In this document: positions 1 to 7,760 of the stretch, in pieces
How the letters are laid out: each line of letters begins with the position of its first letter
Numbering within the stretch: the stretch's first letter is position 1
NCBI GenBank assembly: GCA_003215415.1
Contig: QCKK01000010.1
Coordinates: 1-43,698 of the forward strand
Length of the DNA stretch: 43,698 bases
Source of the DNA: Prochlorococcus sp. AG-409-N21
GTDB lineage: Bacteria; Cyanobacteriota; Cyanobacteriia; PCC-6307; Cyanobiaceae
Direction: 5' to 3'
The notes under the pieces: generated by a model
Told to the model about the DNA's origin: nothing
Seen by the model: only the letters and a program-made list of their open reading frames with translations
Database searches by the model: none
Program-made: the position numbers and the translations under genes

Positions 1-531
1 AGAACTGCTCAAAGGCTTGCCTTGCATCTGTTAAGACAACCAGAAGAAAAAATAAAAATATTTGCGAATGCCTTGCTTGCTGCCCGTAATCAAGTTGGGC
101 AATGTAAAAAATGCTTTCATCTAAGTGAAGATGATATCTGTGAAATTTGCAGAAACACCACGAGAGATAATGAAACTCTTTGTGTTATTTGTGACTCTCG
201 GGATCTTCTAGCTATTGAACGAACAAGGGAATTCAAAGGGATTTATCATGTTTTGGGCGGATTAATTTCTCCAATGGATGGCATCGGACCAGAATTACTT
301 CATATTACCCAACTTGTTCAAAGAGTGGATCAAGAAAGCATTAAGGAAGTAATTCTGGCACTTACTCCAAGTGTTGAAGGCGACACTACAAGCCTTTATT
401 TGGCAAAATTGCTTAAGCCTTTTTGCAAAGTCAGTCGAATTGCGTACGGCCTTCCTGTAGGAGGGGAACTTGAATATGCTGATGAAGTAACACTTTCTCG
501 AGCACTAGAAGGTCGCCAAATCATAAATTAA
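1..531 (+). CDS. recR: Recombination mediator protein RecR, 5'-truncated by window edge
   Basis: RecR acts with RecF/RecO to load RecA on gapped DNA in the cytoplasm. The reading frame is open from base 1, and the first residues ([13 protein letters not shown]) match the helix-hairpin-helix of RecR, so the true start lies upstream of the window and a TTG at 22 is not the start. A four-cysteine zinc finger follows (CKKC at about 29 residues after the TTG, then CEIC), with a further CVIC pair. Then comes the Toprim domain with the recognisable G-I-G-P and the TPSVEGD segment. The C-terminus ([20 protein letters not shown]) is typical of complete RecR, so only the N-terminus is missing. lipA begins 6 bases downstream, so the two are probably co-transcribed. 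Confidence 0.96.
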   Translation, partial: RTAQRLALHLLRQPEEKIKIFANALLAARNQVGQCKKCFHLSEDDICEICRNTTRDNETLCVICDSRDLLAIERTREFKGIYHVLGGLISPMDGIGPELLHITQLVQRVDQESIKEVILALTPSVEGDTTSLYLAKLLKPFCKVSRIAYGLPVGGELEYADEVTLSRALEGRQIIN

Positions 532-537
532 ACAGCA

Positions 538-1470
538 ATGGCAACACCAATTTCACAAGCTAATAGTCAAAGTGGATATAGATCCAAACTTCCTACGGAG
601 AGACTCCCTGACTGGATAAGTTCATCCATTGGGAAAGCTTCAGAACTGGAAAAAGTTCAGAATCTTATAAAAGGATTCAAAGTTCACACTATCTGTGAAG
701 AAGGGCGTTGCCCTAACCGAGGCGAGTGTTATGCAGCTGGCACTGCTACTTTTCTACTTGGTGGTTCAATTTGCACACGCTCCTGTGCTTTCTGCCAAGT
801 AGAAAAGGGAAACCCTAAAAGTGCAATTGACAAATTTGAGGCTACAAATATCGCTGAGGTTGTAAACCAATTACAGCTTCGCTATGTAGTTCTTACTTCT
901 GTAGCAAGGGATGATTTAGAAGATCACGGGGCCAGCTTATTTACTAGCACAATGGCAGCCATAAGGGTTCTCAATCCAAACGTCTCAATAGAAGTTCTAA
1001 CTCCTGACTTTTGGGGAGGAGTTGTTGATACCAAAAAGGCTAAACAAATTCAAAAAGAGCGTCTAACAACAGTCCTGAAATCTAACCCTGTTTGTTTTAA
1101 TCATAATCTAGAAACAGTAGAAAGATTGCAGAAAGAAGTTCGACGTGGTGCAAAATATTATAGATCACTTGATCTTCTAAAAACTGCGAATGAAGTCTCG
1201 CCAAATATCCCAACCAAATCAGGGTTAATGCTGGGATTAGGAGAAAGCCATGAAGAAATTGTAAAAACCCTAAAAGATCTTCGTTCAGCTAATTGCCAAA
1301 TAATTACACTAGGTCAATATCTACGCCCATCCCTCAATCATTTACCCGTTCAACGTTATTGGCATCCCGAAGAGTTTGAAGCACTTGCATCAATAGCTAA
1401 AGAAATGGGATTTTCAAAAGTAAAGAGTGGTCCATTAGTCCGAAGCAGTTACCATGCTGAAAAGAGTTAG
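538..1470 (+). CDS. lipA: Lipoyl synthase
   Basis: This radical-SAM enzyme inserts two sulfurs into protein-bound octanoyl groups to make the lipoyl cofactor of pyruvate dehydrogenase and glycine cleavage H protein. Both iron-sulfur clusters are visible. The auxiliary cluster uses C53-x4-C58-x5-C64, and the radical-SAM cluster uses C79-x3-C83-x2-C86. The C-terminal RSSYHA carries the conserved serine ligand of the auxiliary cluster. The length of 310 residues is normal for the family. The ATG lies 6 bases after the recR stop, suggesting a recR-lipA transcript. The gene converges on the hypothetical ending at 1485 with only 14 bases between. Confidence 0.96.
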   Translation: MATPISQANSQSGYRSKLPTERLPDWISSSIGKASELEKVQNLIKGFKVHTICEEGRCPNRGECYAAGTATFLLGGSICTRSCAFCQVEKGNPKSAIDKFEATNIAEVVNQLQLRYVVLTSVARDDLEDHGASLFTSTMAAIRVLNPNVSIEVLTPDFWGGVVDTKKAKQIQKERLTTVLKSNPVCFNHNLETVERLQKEVRRGAKYYRSLDLLKTANEVSPNIPTKSGLMLGLGESHEEIVKTLKDLRSANCQIITLGQYLRPSLNHLPVQRYWHPEEFEALASIAKEMGFSKVKSGPLVRSSYHAEKS

Positions 1471-1484
1471 AGAGTTATTGACAT

Positions 1485-2003
1485 TTAATTACTAAAGTAA
1501 CCAAAAGTCTTCATTCTAGAAAGGCTCTTATCAAATACATCAATACAACTACCTGACATTAAAGAACCTGCACCTCCCCATATCATTCTCAAAGGTAAAT
1601 CAAAAGGGTTAGATGTAACTTCTCTAACCAAAAAGAATCCTCTCTGCTTGAAATACCTTAGAAGAACTAAATGCTGATATTCTTCATCATGAATTGCTAG
1701 TAACCTTGCTTTTCTACAAGGGGTTTCCTCTAGTGCCCAAGCCATTGTAGCCGCCCATATAAGATCACCAACTCCTTTCTTTGCCTTTGAAGAAACTTTC
1801 ATCGTATCCAATTGAAGTCCATTTATACCTTTATATGCCCAGGCCTTCAATTCTCCTAAAAGGCAGATTCTATTTGGACCAGATGGTACAGCTACTACAA
1901 TCCTTACAGTCCAAAGGTTCAAAGGCCTGTTAACTTGTACACGTAATAATAGGCCTGCATTTGATGCCTCTCTTTCTAAATCTGATAGTTGAGTATAAAT
2001 CAA
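1485..2003 (-). CDS. Conserved hypothetical, possible GNAT-fold protein
   Basis: A 172-residue soluble protein that I do not recognise by name. The stretch around residues 98-130, with ARLLAIHDEE, then a helix containing LLRYFKQRGF and a following VREV strand, resembles the last part of a GNAT acetyltransferase fold (strand, helix, GF, strand). The acetyl-CoA loop (R/Q-x-x-G-x-G/A) is not obvious; the best candidate is KAKKGVGDLI near residue 75. The apparent start is a TTG at 2003, as no ATG or GTG is in frame upstream. It is the last gene of the leftward lysA-dacA-uppS-bioB-trhO run, 24 bases after trhO. The reading frame is credible, but the function is a guess. Confidence 0.7.
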   Translation of the reverse strand: MIYTQLSDLEREASNAGLLLRVQVNRPLNLWTVRIVVAVPSGPNRICLLGELKAWAYKGINGLQLDTMKVSSKAKKGVGDLIWAATMAWALEETPCRKARLLAIHDEEYQHLVLLRYFKQRGFFLVREVTSNPFDLPLRMIWGGAGSLMSGSCIDVFDKSLSRMKTFGYFSN

Positions 2004-2027
2004 TTTAATAAAACCAATTAGTAAGTT

Positions 2028-2963
2028 TTAGAAAGAAATCTCTTGTTCCATTTGTCTTTGTCGCATCGCAAACCTCTTTCGATCTTCCTCTGTAAACTTA
2101 TCAACACAATTTTGACATTGAACCCCAGGAATATATTCTGGTCTCTTTCTTGCTTTAAGGCTTAGAGGCAAACCACATGCATAACAAAGTATATGCGTCC
2201 CTGGGAGTAAATCATGATTCAATGAGACCCTTTGATCAAAGACAAAGCATTCACCTTGCCACCTACTTTCTGCCTGAGGTACTTGAGAAAAGTAATTCAA
2301 AATTCCACCTTTTAGGTGATGCACATTTTTTAATCCGTTTTCTTTTAGAAAAGAAGTTGCCTTCTCACATCGAATACCGCCAGTACAAAACATAGCAATT
2401 CGGCTAGGGGCTCTTTCTTCAATTAATCTTGGCAAATCTTTCTCAACCCAAGCAGGAAATTCACCAAAACTTCTTGTATCTGGACTTACTGAATTTTCAA
2501 AACTTCCAACCAAAATTTCGTAATCATTCCTAGTATCAATAACCAAAGTATCTTTATCATCTATAAGCTCATTCCAATAAGAGGGCTCAACGTATTTACC
2601 AACATTATTCAAAGACGAAGTCTTACTTAAGCCCATAGTTATAATCTCAGCTTTTTTTCTTATTCTTAATTTACGAAAAGCCTGATTCTTGGAGGAACTA
2701 TATTTGACATCAAAACAAATATTTTGTTTTACCTTTTTTAAGATATTAATCATTTCATTAACCCCTTTATTTGATCCACATATTGTACCGTTAAAACCTT
2801 CTACAGCCAGCAAAATTGTACCAAGTACATTGAATCTCCCCCCAATAACTTTCAACTCTTCCAATAAAGAGTTGATTTGTTCATAGTCTAATGAACAGAA
2901 GCAATAAAAAGCTGCTATATTAAAATTATATTGTTGGGTCTCATCTTTTTCTGAAGACTGCAT
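2028..2963 (-). CDS. trhO: tRNA uridine 5-hydroxylase, rhodanese family (TrhO/YceA, UPF0176)
   Basis: Members of this family perform oxygen-dependent hydroxylation of U34 in tRNAs read by the cmo5U/mo5U pathway. The 311-residue protein shows the three expected parts: an N-terminal acylphosphatase-like domain (about 10-110), a rhodanese domain (about 125-230) with the active-site loop CTGGIRCEK and catalytic C193, and a C-terminal zinc-binding segment with C260-x2-C263 and C283-x2-C286. The start codon directly abuts the bioB stop with no bases between, so translation is probably coupled. Nothing in the sequence connects it to biotin; the pairing looks like simple operon packing. Confidence 0.93.
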   Translation of the reverse strand: MQSSEKDETQQYNFNIAAFYCFCSLDYEQINSLLEELKVIGGRFNVLGTILLAVEGFNGTICGSNKGVNEMINILKKVKQNICFDVKYSSSKNQAFRKLRIRKKAEIITMGLSKTSSLNNVGKYVEPSYWNELIDDKDTLVIDTRNDYEILVGSFENSVSPDTRSFGEFPAWVEKDLPRLIEERAPSRIAMFCTGGIRCEKATSFLKENGLKNVHHLKGGILNYFSQVPQAESRWQGECFVFDQRVSLNHDLLPGTHILCYACGLPLSLKARKRPEYIPGVQCQNCVDKFTEEDRKRFAMRQRQMEQEISF

Positions 2964-3959
2964 TTATTGATTCCTGTATATAATTTTTACTCCGGCTTTC
3001 TGAAGCAAATCTTTGTCAGATTCAACGTCTGGATTCCCAGTAGTAAGTAATTTATCTCCATAAAAAATTGAATCTGCCCCTGCCAAAAAGCAAAGTATCT
3101 GTCCTTCCCTACCTAGTTGTTCTCTCCCAGCGCTAAGCCTGATTCTGCTTTTAGGCATAAGTATTCGCGCAACCGAGACCATACGAACTACCTCAAGAGG
3201 ATCAATCAATGGCAGTTTTTCAAGAGGTGTTCCTTCAACAGGCACCAATGCATTAATAGGAACACTTTCTGGTTGAGGCTCAAGATTAGCTAAAACCATC
3301 AATAAGGAAGCTCGATCTTTTATTGATTCACCCATACCAATAATTCCACCACAACAGACTGTTATCCCTGCTGAACGAACTCTCTGCAAAGTTTCCAACC
3401 TTTCTTGAAAGGTTCGAGTAGAAATAATTTGAGAATAATGTTCAGGACTTGTATCCAAATTATGGTTGTAAGCAGTAAGACCTGCATCAGCCAATCGTTC
3501 GGCTTGCTTATCAGTAAGCATCCCAGCAGTTACACATGCTTCCATGCCTATACCTCTAACTCCGCGCACCATTGAAAGCATCGCTTCAAAATCTGCTCCA
3601 TCACGAATTTCCCGCCATGCCCATCCCATACAAAAACGATGTGCTCCAGCCTCCTTTGCAGACCTAGCCTGAGAAAGTACTGATTCAACTTCAAAATCAG
3701 GTTGGCCAGTTACGTCACTACTGTTATGTATTGACTGTGGGCAATACGCACAGTCTTCTTCACAACCTCCTGTTTTGACACTCAACAGAGATGCCAATTG
3801 AACTTGATATTCAGGATTTACTTTTCTATGTACTAACTGAGCTTGCCAAAGCAAATCCATAAGTGGCTTTTCTAAAAGTTCAAGAACTTCATCTTTCCCC
3901 CAGTCATTACGAAGCGTCAGCGCTTCGGTTGATTGAACCTTGAAATCAAGAACACTCAT
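2964..3959 (-). CDS. bioB: Biotin synthase
   Basis: A radical-SAM enzyme that inserts sulfur into dethiobiotin in the last step of biotin synthesis. The cluster motif C66-x3-C70-x2-C73 (CEEDCAYC) is intact. The family motifs [18 protein letters not shown] and the C-terminal [17 protein letters not shown] are all present. The length of 331 residues is normal. It sits 6 bases after uppS and abuts trhO, inside the leftward lysA operon. No other bio gene lies in the window, so biotin synthesis genes appear dispersed, as is usual in picocyanobacteria. Confidence 0.97.
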   Translation of the reverse strand: MSVLDFKVQSTEALTLRNDWGKDEVLELLEKPLMDLLWQAQLVHRKVNPEYQVQLASLLSVKTGGCEEDCAYCPQSIHNSSDVTGQPDFEVESVLSQARSAKEAGAHRFCMGWAWREIRDGADFEAMLSMVRGVRGIGMEACVTAGMLTDKQAERLADAGLTAYNHNLDTSPEHYSQIISTRTFQERLETLQRVRSAGITVCCGGIIGMGESIKDRASLLMVLANLEPQPESVPINALVPVEGTPLEKLPLIDPLEVVRMVSVARILMPKSRIRLSAGREQLGREGQILCFLAGADSIFYGDKLLTTGNPDVESDKDLLQKAGVKIIYRNQ

Positions 3960-3965
3960 AGGAAT

Positions 3966-4763
3966 TTAAGATTGAGAGTGATCATTAATAAGTGGATCTA
4001 ATCCACCAAAACGTCGACAACGTGACTGATAATCAGCCAATGCGAGAGTTAGTGCTGCAGCGTCAAAATCTGGCCACAAAATTTCCGTCACATGTATCTC
4101 GGTATATGCAAGTTGCCATAGCAAAAAATTACTAATTCGCCTCTCACCACTGGTTCGAATTAAAAGATCAGGGTCAACCTCGCCTGAGGTAAAAAGCTCT
4201 TCAGCGAAGGAGTTTTCGTCAATTAATTCAGGATCCAATTGACCAGTAGCACTACGTTTAGCCAATCTTTGTGCAGCCAAGACCAATTCACGCCTTCCGC
4301 CGTAATTGGTACAGACATTGAAATGAATTCCTTTATTTAAACAAGTCTTCTCTGTTGCCTCTTTAATCAATGACTGTAATTTTTCAGGCAATTCGTGTAT
4401 CTCTCCTAAAAATCTTATTCGCACTTGTTCTCGCTCAAGTGATTCCAGTTCTCGCTGGAGAACACTCTCAAATAAAGTCATTAAAAAGTTGACCTCATCT
4501 TCAGGTCTAGACCAGTTCTCTGTAGAAAAAGCGTAAGCAGTTAAAGCACTAATTCCCCATTTATTGCATAGGCGCAATGTCGACTTAAGAGCCTCTACAC
4601 CTGCGGTATGACCCATCATTCTTGGAAGTCCACGGGCCTTTGCCCAACGCCCATTACCATCCATGATCAAAGCAATATGGGCTGGCATACGAAGGGGATC
4701 CAAACCTTTTGGCTGTGCGCAGACCTTTAAATGGTCTGTTGAGATAACCGAAGGTTGGCTCAC
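3966..4763 (-). CDS. uppS: Isoprenyl transferase (undecaprenyl diphosphate synthase)
   Basis: A cis-prenyltransferase that extends farnesyl diphosphate with isopentenyl diphosphate to make the C55 lipid carrier for peptidoglycan and other wall polymers. The signature DGNGRWA with catalytic D35 is intact, as are the C-terminal RTSGE and SNFLLWQ motifs that bind the incoming IPP. The start is a GTG that overlaps the dacA stop by 4 bases (GTGA, 4760-4763), a sign of translational coupling. Its position after lysA and dacA groups a wall precursor amino acid, a second messenger linked to wall stress and the wall lipid carrier on one transcript. Confidence 0.96.
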   Translation of the reverse strand: MSQPSVISTDHLKVCAQPKGLDPLRMPAHIALIMDGNGRWAKARGLPRMMGHTAGVEALKSTLRLCNKWGISALTAYAFSTENWSRPEDEVNFLMTLFESVLQRELESLEREQVRIRFLGEIHELPEKLQSLIKEATEKTCLNKGIHFNVCTNYGGRRELVLAAQRLAKRSATGQLDPELIDENSFAEELFTSGEVDPDLLIRTSGERRISNFLLWQLAYTEIHVTEILWPDFDAAALTLALADYQSRCRRFGGLDPLINDHSQS

Positions 4764-5662
4764 TTAGTGGTTTCCTTGTTAGGGAGAAAGCTGCTGCCAA
4801 CGCTAACTCCGGATGGCAAGGATTGATCTTCTAGAGACTTTTGGGAAGCCTTAGAAGAAATGGCAACAGGTTTAACTGAACTAGAGCCTATCGAAGAACC
4901 TAATAGATCCTTAAGTAGATCCAATAATCGGCTACTCGTAATTGGCCTCTCCAACCTTCCTTGATTTGCTAGGGACAACGTTCCTGTCTCCTCAGAAACA
5001 ACTACACAAATACATCGATCAAATCTTTCTGTAATACCTAAAGCAGCCAAATGTCTTGTTCCATATCGGCTTATGCCTTGCCTTGAAAGTGGAAGTATTA
5101 CTCCAGCAGAAATTATCCTGCTACCTTTTACTAAGACGGCTCCGTCATGAAGTGGAGTATCTGCAGCAAACAAATTTAGTAGCAACTCACTACTTAACTG
5201 AGCATCAATAGGAATGCCAGGATAAAGAAAATCCTCTGGACGCAAATCACTTCCCATATCCACAACAATCAGTGCACCTCTTCTGCTCTGAGAAAGACGC
5301 CCAGCAGCTTCAGTAAGTTGAGCAACAGTACTGGCACTTGCTCTAAACTCTTTCTGAGGATTGCCTAGCAAAACTGCCAATCTTCCCGTCCCTAATAATT
5401 CCATTAGCCTCCTTAATTCTCCTTGCCAAAGGATTGCTAAAGAAAGCGAACAAGCCAGAACTAATGCATCTACTAGCTTTGAAGTCAGAGGAAGCTTGTT
5501 AAATCTTTGGACGAACCAAGCCAAAGAAACCAAGAAGAGATAACCCCTGAGTAACCATAAGGTTCTGGGCTCATTAACTCTTGAAAAAAGCAAAATCCCA
5601 AGGCCAGAGGCTAACAAAACGTCAAGTAGTAGGCGCGGATCTATTAGCCCCCACAAATTCAC
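4760..5662 (-). CDS. dacA: Diadenylate cyclase, CdaA/DacA type
   Basis: Makes cyclic di-AMP from two ATP at the cytoplasmic membrane. The N-terminus holds about three short hydrophobic helices (roughly residues 8-27, 36-52 and 63-80), as in CdaA, followed by the DAC domain (about 90-225). The catalytic DGA motif is D173-G174-A175. The second motif reads GTRHLAALG (201-209), so RHL replaces the RHR typical of Firmicutes. A Ser-rich C-terminal tail of about 40 residues is probably disordered. The start is GTG. It lies 19 bases after lysA and overlaps uppS. A PgpH-type phosphodiesterase at 36085-38187 could degrade its product. Confidence 0.93.
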   Translation of the reverse strand: MNLWGLIDPRLLLDVLLASGLGILLFSRVNEPRTLWLLRGYLFLVSLAWFVQRFNKLPLTSKLVDALVLACSLSLAILWQGELRRLMELLGTGRLAVLLGNPQKEFRASASTVAQLTEAAGRLSQSRRGALIVVDMGSDLRPEDFLYPGIPIDAQLSSELLLNLFAADTPLHDGAVLVKGSRIISAGVILPLSRQGISRYGTRHLAALGITERFDRCICVVVSEETGTLSLANQGRLERPITSSRLLDLLKDLLGSSIGSSSVKPVAISSKASQKSLEDQSLPSGVSVGSSFLPNKETTK

Positions 5663-5681
5663 GCAACTATCCCAGCCTTAC

Positions 5682-7046
5682 TTACCCTACCTCTATAAGG
5701 CGCTCTGGCATTAAGTCATATATCAATAGATCTTCCGGCTGCTCTCTTTTAAGTATCAAATCTGCATGGCCGTCTCTAACAATCACAGCAGCTGGTCGAG
5801 GAATTCGATTGTAATTAGAGCTCATAGATGCGTTATAAGCTCCAGTAGAGAAAACAACTAATACATCTCCGCTATTTGAGGGTGGCAGTTCAACATCTTT
5901 AAGAAGAACATCCCCCGATTCACAATGCTTCCCTGCAATAGTGACTTTTTCTTCGGCCTTGGAATTCGGTCGGTCCGCCAAACAAGTTGTATATAAGGAT
6001 TGATAGGTAATAGGCCTTGGGTTATCACTCATTCCTCCATCCACCGAAATATATGTCCTAATTCCAGGAATTGTTTTTCTTGATCCGATCGTATAAAGAG
6101 TTACGCATGATGGTGCAACCAAAGAACGTCCTGGCTCACATAACAATCTTGGCAAATCTAAGTTCCTAGATCTACAAGCCTTCATCACTGCTTCAGACAC
6201 TAAAGCAACCCAATCATCAATAGAAGGTGGATCATCTTCACTCACATATCTAATCCCAAGGCCACCTCCAACATTAAGGTCTTCAATGGGATGTCCGATT
6301 TCCCTGGCGAGTTGCAAGGCATCAACCATTACTGATGCCAAATCTTGATGAGGCTCTAATTCAAATATTTGGGATCCAATGTGAGCATGAAGTCCTGTAA
6401 GTTTTGCCCACTTACAACCAATTAACTCACGCAATATAGACTCTAATTGATCAGGATCAAATCCAAATTTACTATCAAGATGTCCTGTTTTTATGTACTC
6501 ATGCGTATGACATTCTATGCCAGGAGTAAACCGAAGCATTAATCGAGCAGGTCTAACTTCAGAGGCGATGCCTTGCAATTGTTCAATATCATATCGATTA
6601 TCTATAACAATAGTTACATCATTTTGGTAGGCAAGTTGTAACTCAGCATTAGATTTATTATTTCCATGAAGTACAATTTTTTCTGTCGCGACACCTGCAT
6701 TTAAAGCAGTGAGAAGTTCACCAGCGGAAACCACATCAACACCCATTCCCTCGGAAGCGATTATTCGGCTCAATGCCAATGAGCTATTTGCTTTGGAAGC
6801 ATACAAAGCCAATGATGGACCTTGATATTTCTTATGGAGTGCATTCACATAAGTCCTACAAGCAACGCGAATACTCTCCTCATCTATTACATAAAGAGGA
6901 GTTCCATAACAAGCTGCAAGATTTGATAAAACACAACCACCAACCACCAATCTGCCTTTCTGGTCAACTGAAGTTGAAAGCGGAGCAAGATTTCGATTCG
7001 GGCTATTTAAATCAAGATGTTGCTCGTATGGACTGTTGTCAGACAT
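5682..7046 (-). CDS. lysA: Diaminopimelate decarboxylase
   Basis: A PLP enzyme that converts meso-diaminopimelate to lysine, the last step of lysine synthesis; it competes with peptidoglycan synthesis for DAP. The fold-type III motifs are clear: YASKAN with PLP-binding K85, HIGSQ, the glycine loop GGGLGI, CEPGRSLVA, the catalytic CESGDVL and the C-terminal YNASMSSNYN. The length of 454 residues is normal for cyanobacteria. It is the first gene of the leftward operon and is divergent from the acetyltransferase at 7130. The 83-base gap between them holds a perfect 9-bp dyad (7079-7103) that could control both promoters. Confidence 0.97.
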   Translation of the reverse strand: MSDNSPYEQHLDLNSPNRNLAPLSTSVDQKGRLVVGGCVLSNLAACYGTPLYVIDEESIRVACRTYVNALHKKYQGPSLALYASKANSSLALSRIIASEGMGVDVVSAGELLTALNAGVATEKIVLHGNNKSNAELQLAYQNDVTIVIDNRYDIEQLQGIASEVRPARLMLRFTPGIECHTHEYIKTGHLDSKFGFDPDQLESILRELIGCKWAKLTGLHAHIGSQIFELEPHQDLASVMVDALQLAREIGHPIEDLNVGGGLGIRYVSEDDPPSIDDWVALVSEAVMKACRSRNLDLPRLLCEPGRSLVAPSCVTLYTIGSRKTIPGIRTYISVDGGMSDNPRPITYQSLYTTCLADRPNSKAEEKVTIAGKHCESGDVLLKDVELPPSNSGDVLVVFSTGAYNASMSSNYNRIPRPAAVIVRDGHADLILKREQPEDLLIYDLMPERLIEVG

Positions 7047-7078
7047 AAAATGAAAATTGAAGAGTAATAACTAAACAA

Positions 7079-7103
7079 TATAAAGATCATCATAATCTTT
7101 ATA
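7079..7103. promoter_or_regulatory. Perfect dyad in the lysA / rimI-like divergent gap
   Basis: TATAAAGAT (7079-7087) and ATCTTTATA (7095-7103) are exact reverse complements around a 7-base centre. The site lies 33 bases upstream of the lysA ATG and 27 bases upstream of the rimI-like TTG, between two outward-reading genes. The AT-rich arms themselves resemble -10 boxes, so it may be paired promoter elements, an operator, or both. Role is inferred from position and symmetry only. Confidence 0.45.
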
Positions 7104-7129
7104 GAAAATGATATTAGTGAAAAAATGTA

Positions 7130-7582
7130 TTGTATAGAGTCATCTTTCCTGAAATTATTAAATTAGGTCTTGAGCACTTGGAAAATTGCTTTGCGCTTGA
7201 TCAAAAAGCACTTAATGGTCTCTGGAGCAAACGTCAATGGGAGAAAGAATTGAAGGACCCTAAACGTATCTGCATAGGATTGCTTGGTTCATCAAAGCTT
7301 TTGGGAATAGGGACTGGATGGCTTGTAATTGACGAACTTCAAATCACAGCCATTGCAGTAGACCCTAAACATCGCAACAAAGGACTTGCAAAAAAAATTT
7401 TGCACGGCCTAATAGACGAAGCAGAATCAAAAGGGGCTACTCATGCAAGTCTTGAGGTTGCCTCAGACAACATTGCTGGGAAGACCCTCTACCAAAGCTT
7501 TGGGTTTAAAACCACTGGTTTAAGGAAGGGGTATTACATCAATGGAAGTGACGCACTATTACAATCATTAACTTTCAAATAA
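7130..7582 (+). CDS. rimI: GNAT family N-acetyltransferase, RimI-like
   Basis: RimI acetylates the N-terminal alanine of ribosomal protein S18; many RimI-like enzymes have other protein targets. The protein is 150 residues, normal for the family. GNAT motif A is clear: a beta strand ITAIAVDP followed by the acetyl-CoA loop HRNKGLAKKIL, then motif B with ASLEVASDN and YQSFGFK. The frame opens after a stop at 7118, and the only usable start near the conserved N-terminus is the TTG at 7130. An ATG at 7125 is out of frame and soon meets a stop. Assignment to RimI rather than another GNAT is moderate. Confidence 0.85.
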   Translation: MYRVIFPEIIKLGLEHLENCFALDQKALNGLWSKRQWEKELKDPKRICIGLLGSSKLLGIGTGWLVIDELQITAIAVDPKHRNKGLAKKILHGLIDEAESKGATHASLEVASDNIAGKTLYQSFGFKTTGLRKGYYINGSDALLQSLTFK

Positions 7583-7629
7583 ATTCTCAAATAGGGAAAT
7601 TAGCTAAGGGGTAGGGAAATCAAATAAAT
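7576..7629 (+). repeat. Short direct repeats upstream of clpC
   Basis: TAGGGAAAT occurs at 7592-7600 and 7612-7620, start-to-start 20 bases, about two helical turns. CAAATAAAT occurs at 7576-7584 and 7621-7629, flanking the pair. The first copy straddles the end of the rimI-like gene. The block lies 130-185 bases before clpC and could be binding sites for a regulator on one face of the DNA, or chance in AT-rich sequence. Confidence 0.35.
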
Positions 7630-7681
7630 CTTTGAACCTCTTTCTTTAAATCTGAAATCAATAGATTTAGATTGAAGGTCA

Positions 7682-7707
7682 GGTGTGATTTAAAGAACCA
7701 ACACACC
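7682..7707 (+). promoter_or_regulatory. Inverted repeat in clpC leader region
   Basis: GGTGTG (7682-7687) and CACACC (7702-7707) are perfect complements with a 14-base spacer, ending 53 bases before the clpC ATG. The arms are GC-rich compared with the surroundings. It could form an mRNA leader hairpin or be an operator; which depends on the unmapped transcription start. Confidence 0.35.
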
Positions 7708-7760
7708 ACATTCCCTCAACAATCCTGATAAATTAGAAGTAGGTGCACGTGGCTTAGACC

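Noticed and set aside
7125-7127. ATG just upstream of the rimI-like gene
   Set aside because: Out of frame with the GNAT domain and followed by a stop after 13 codons.
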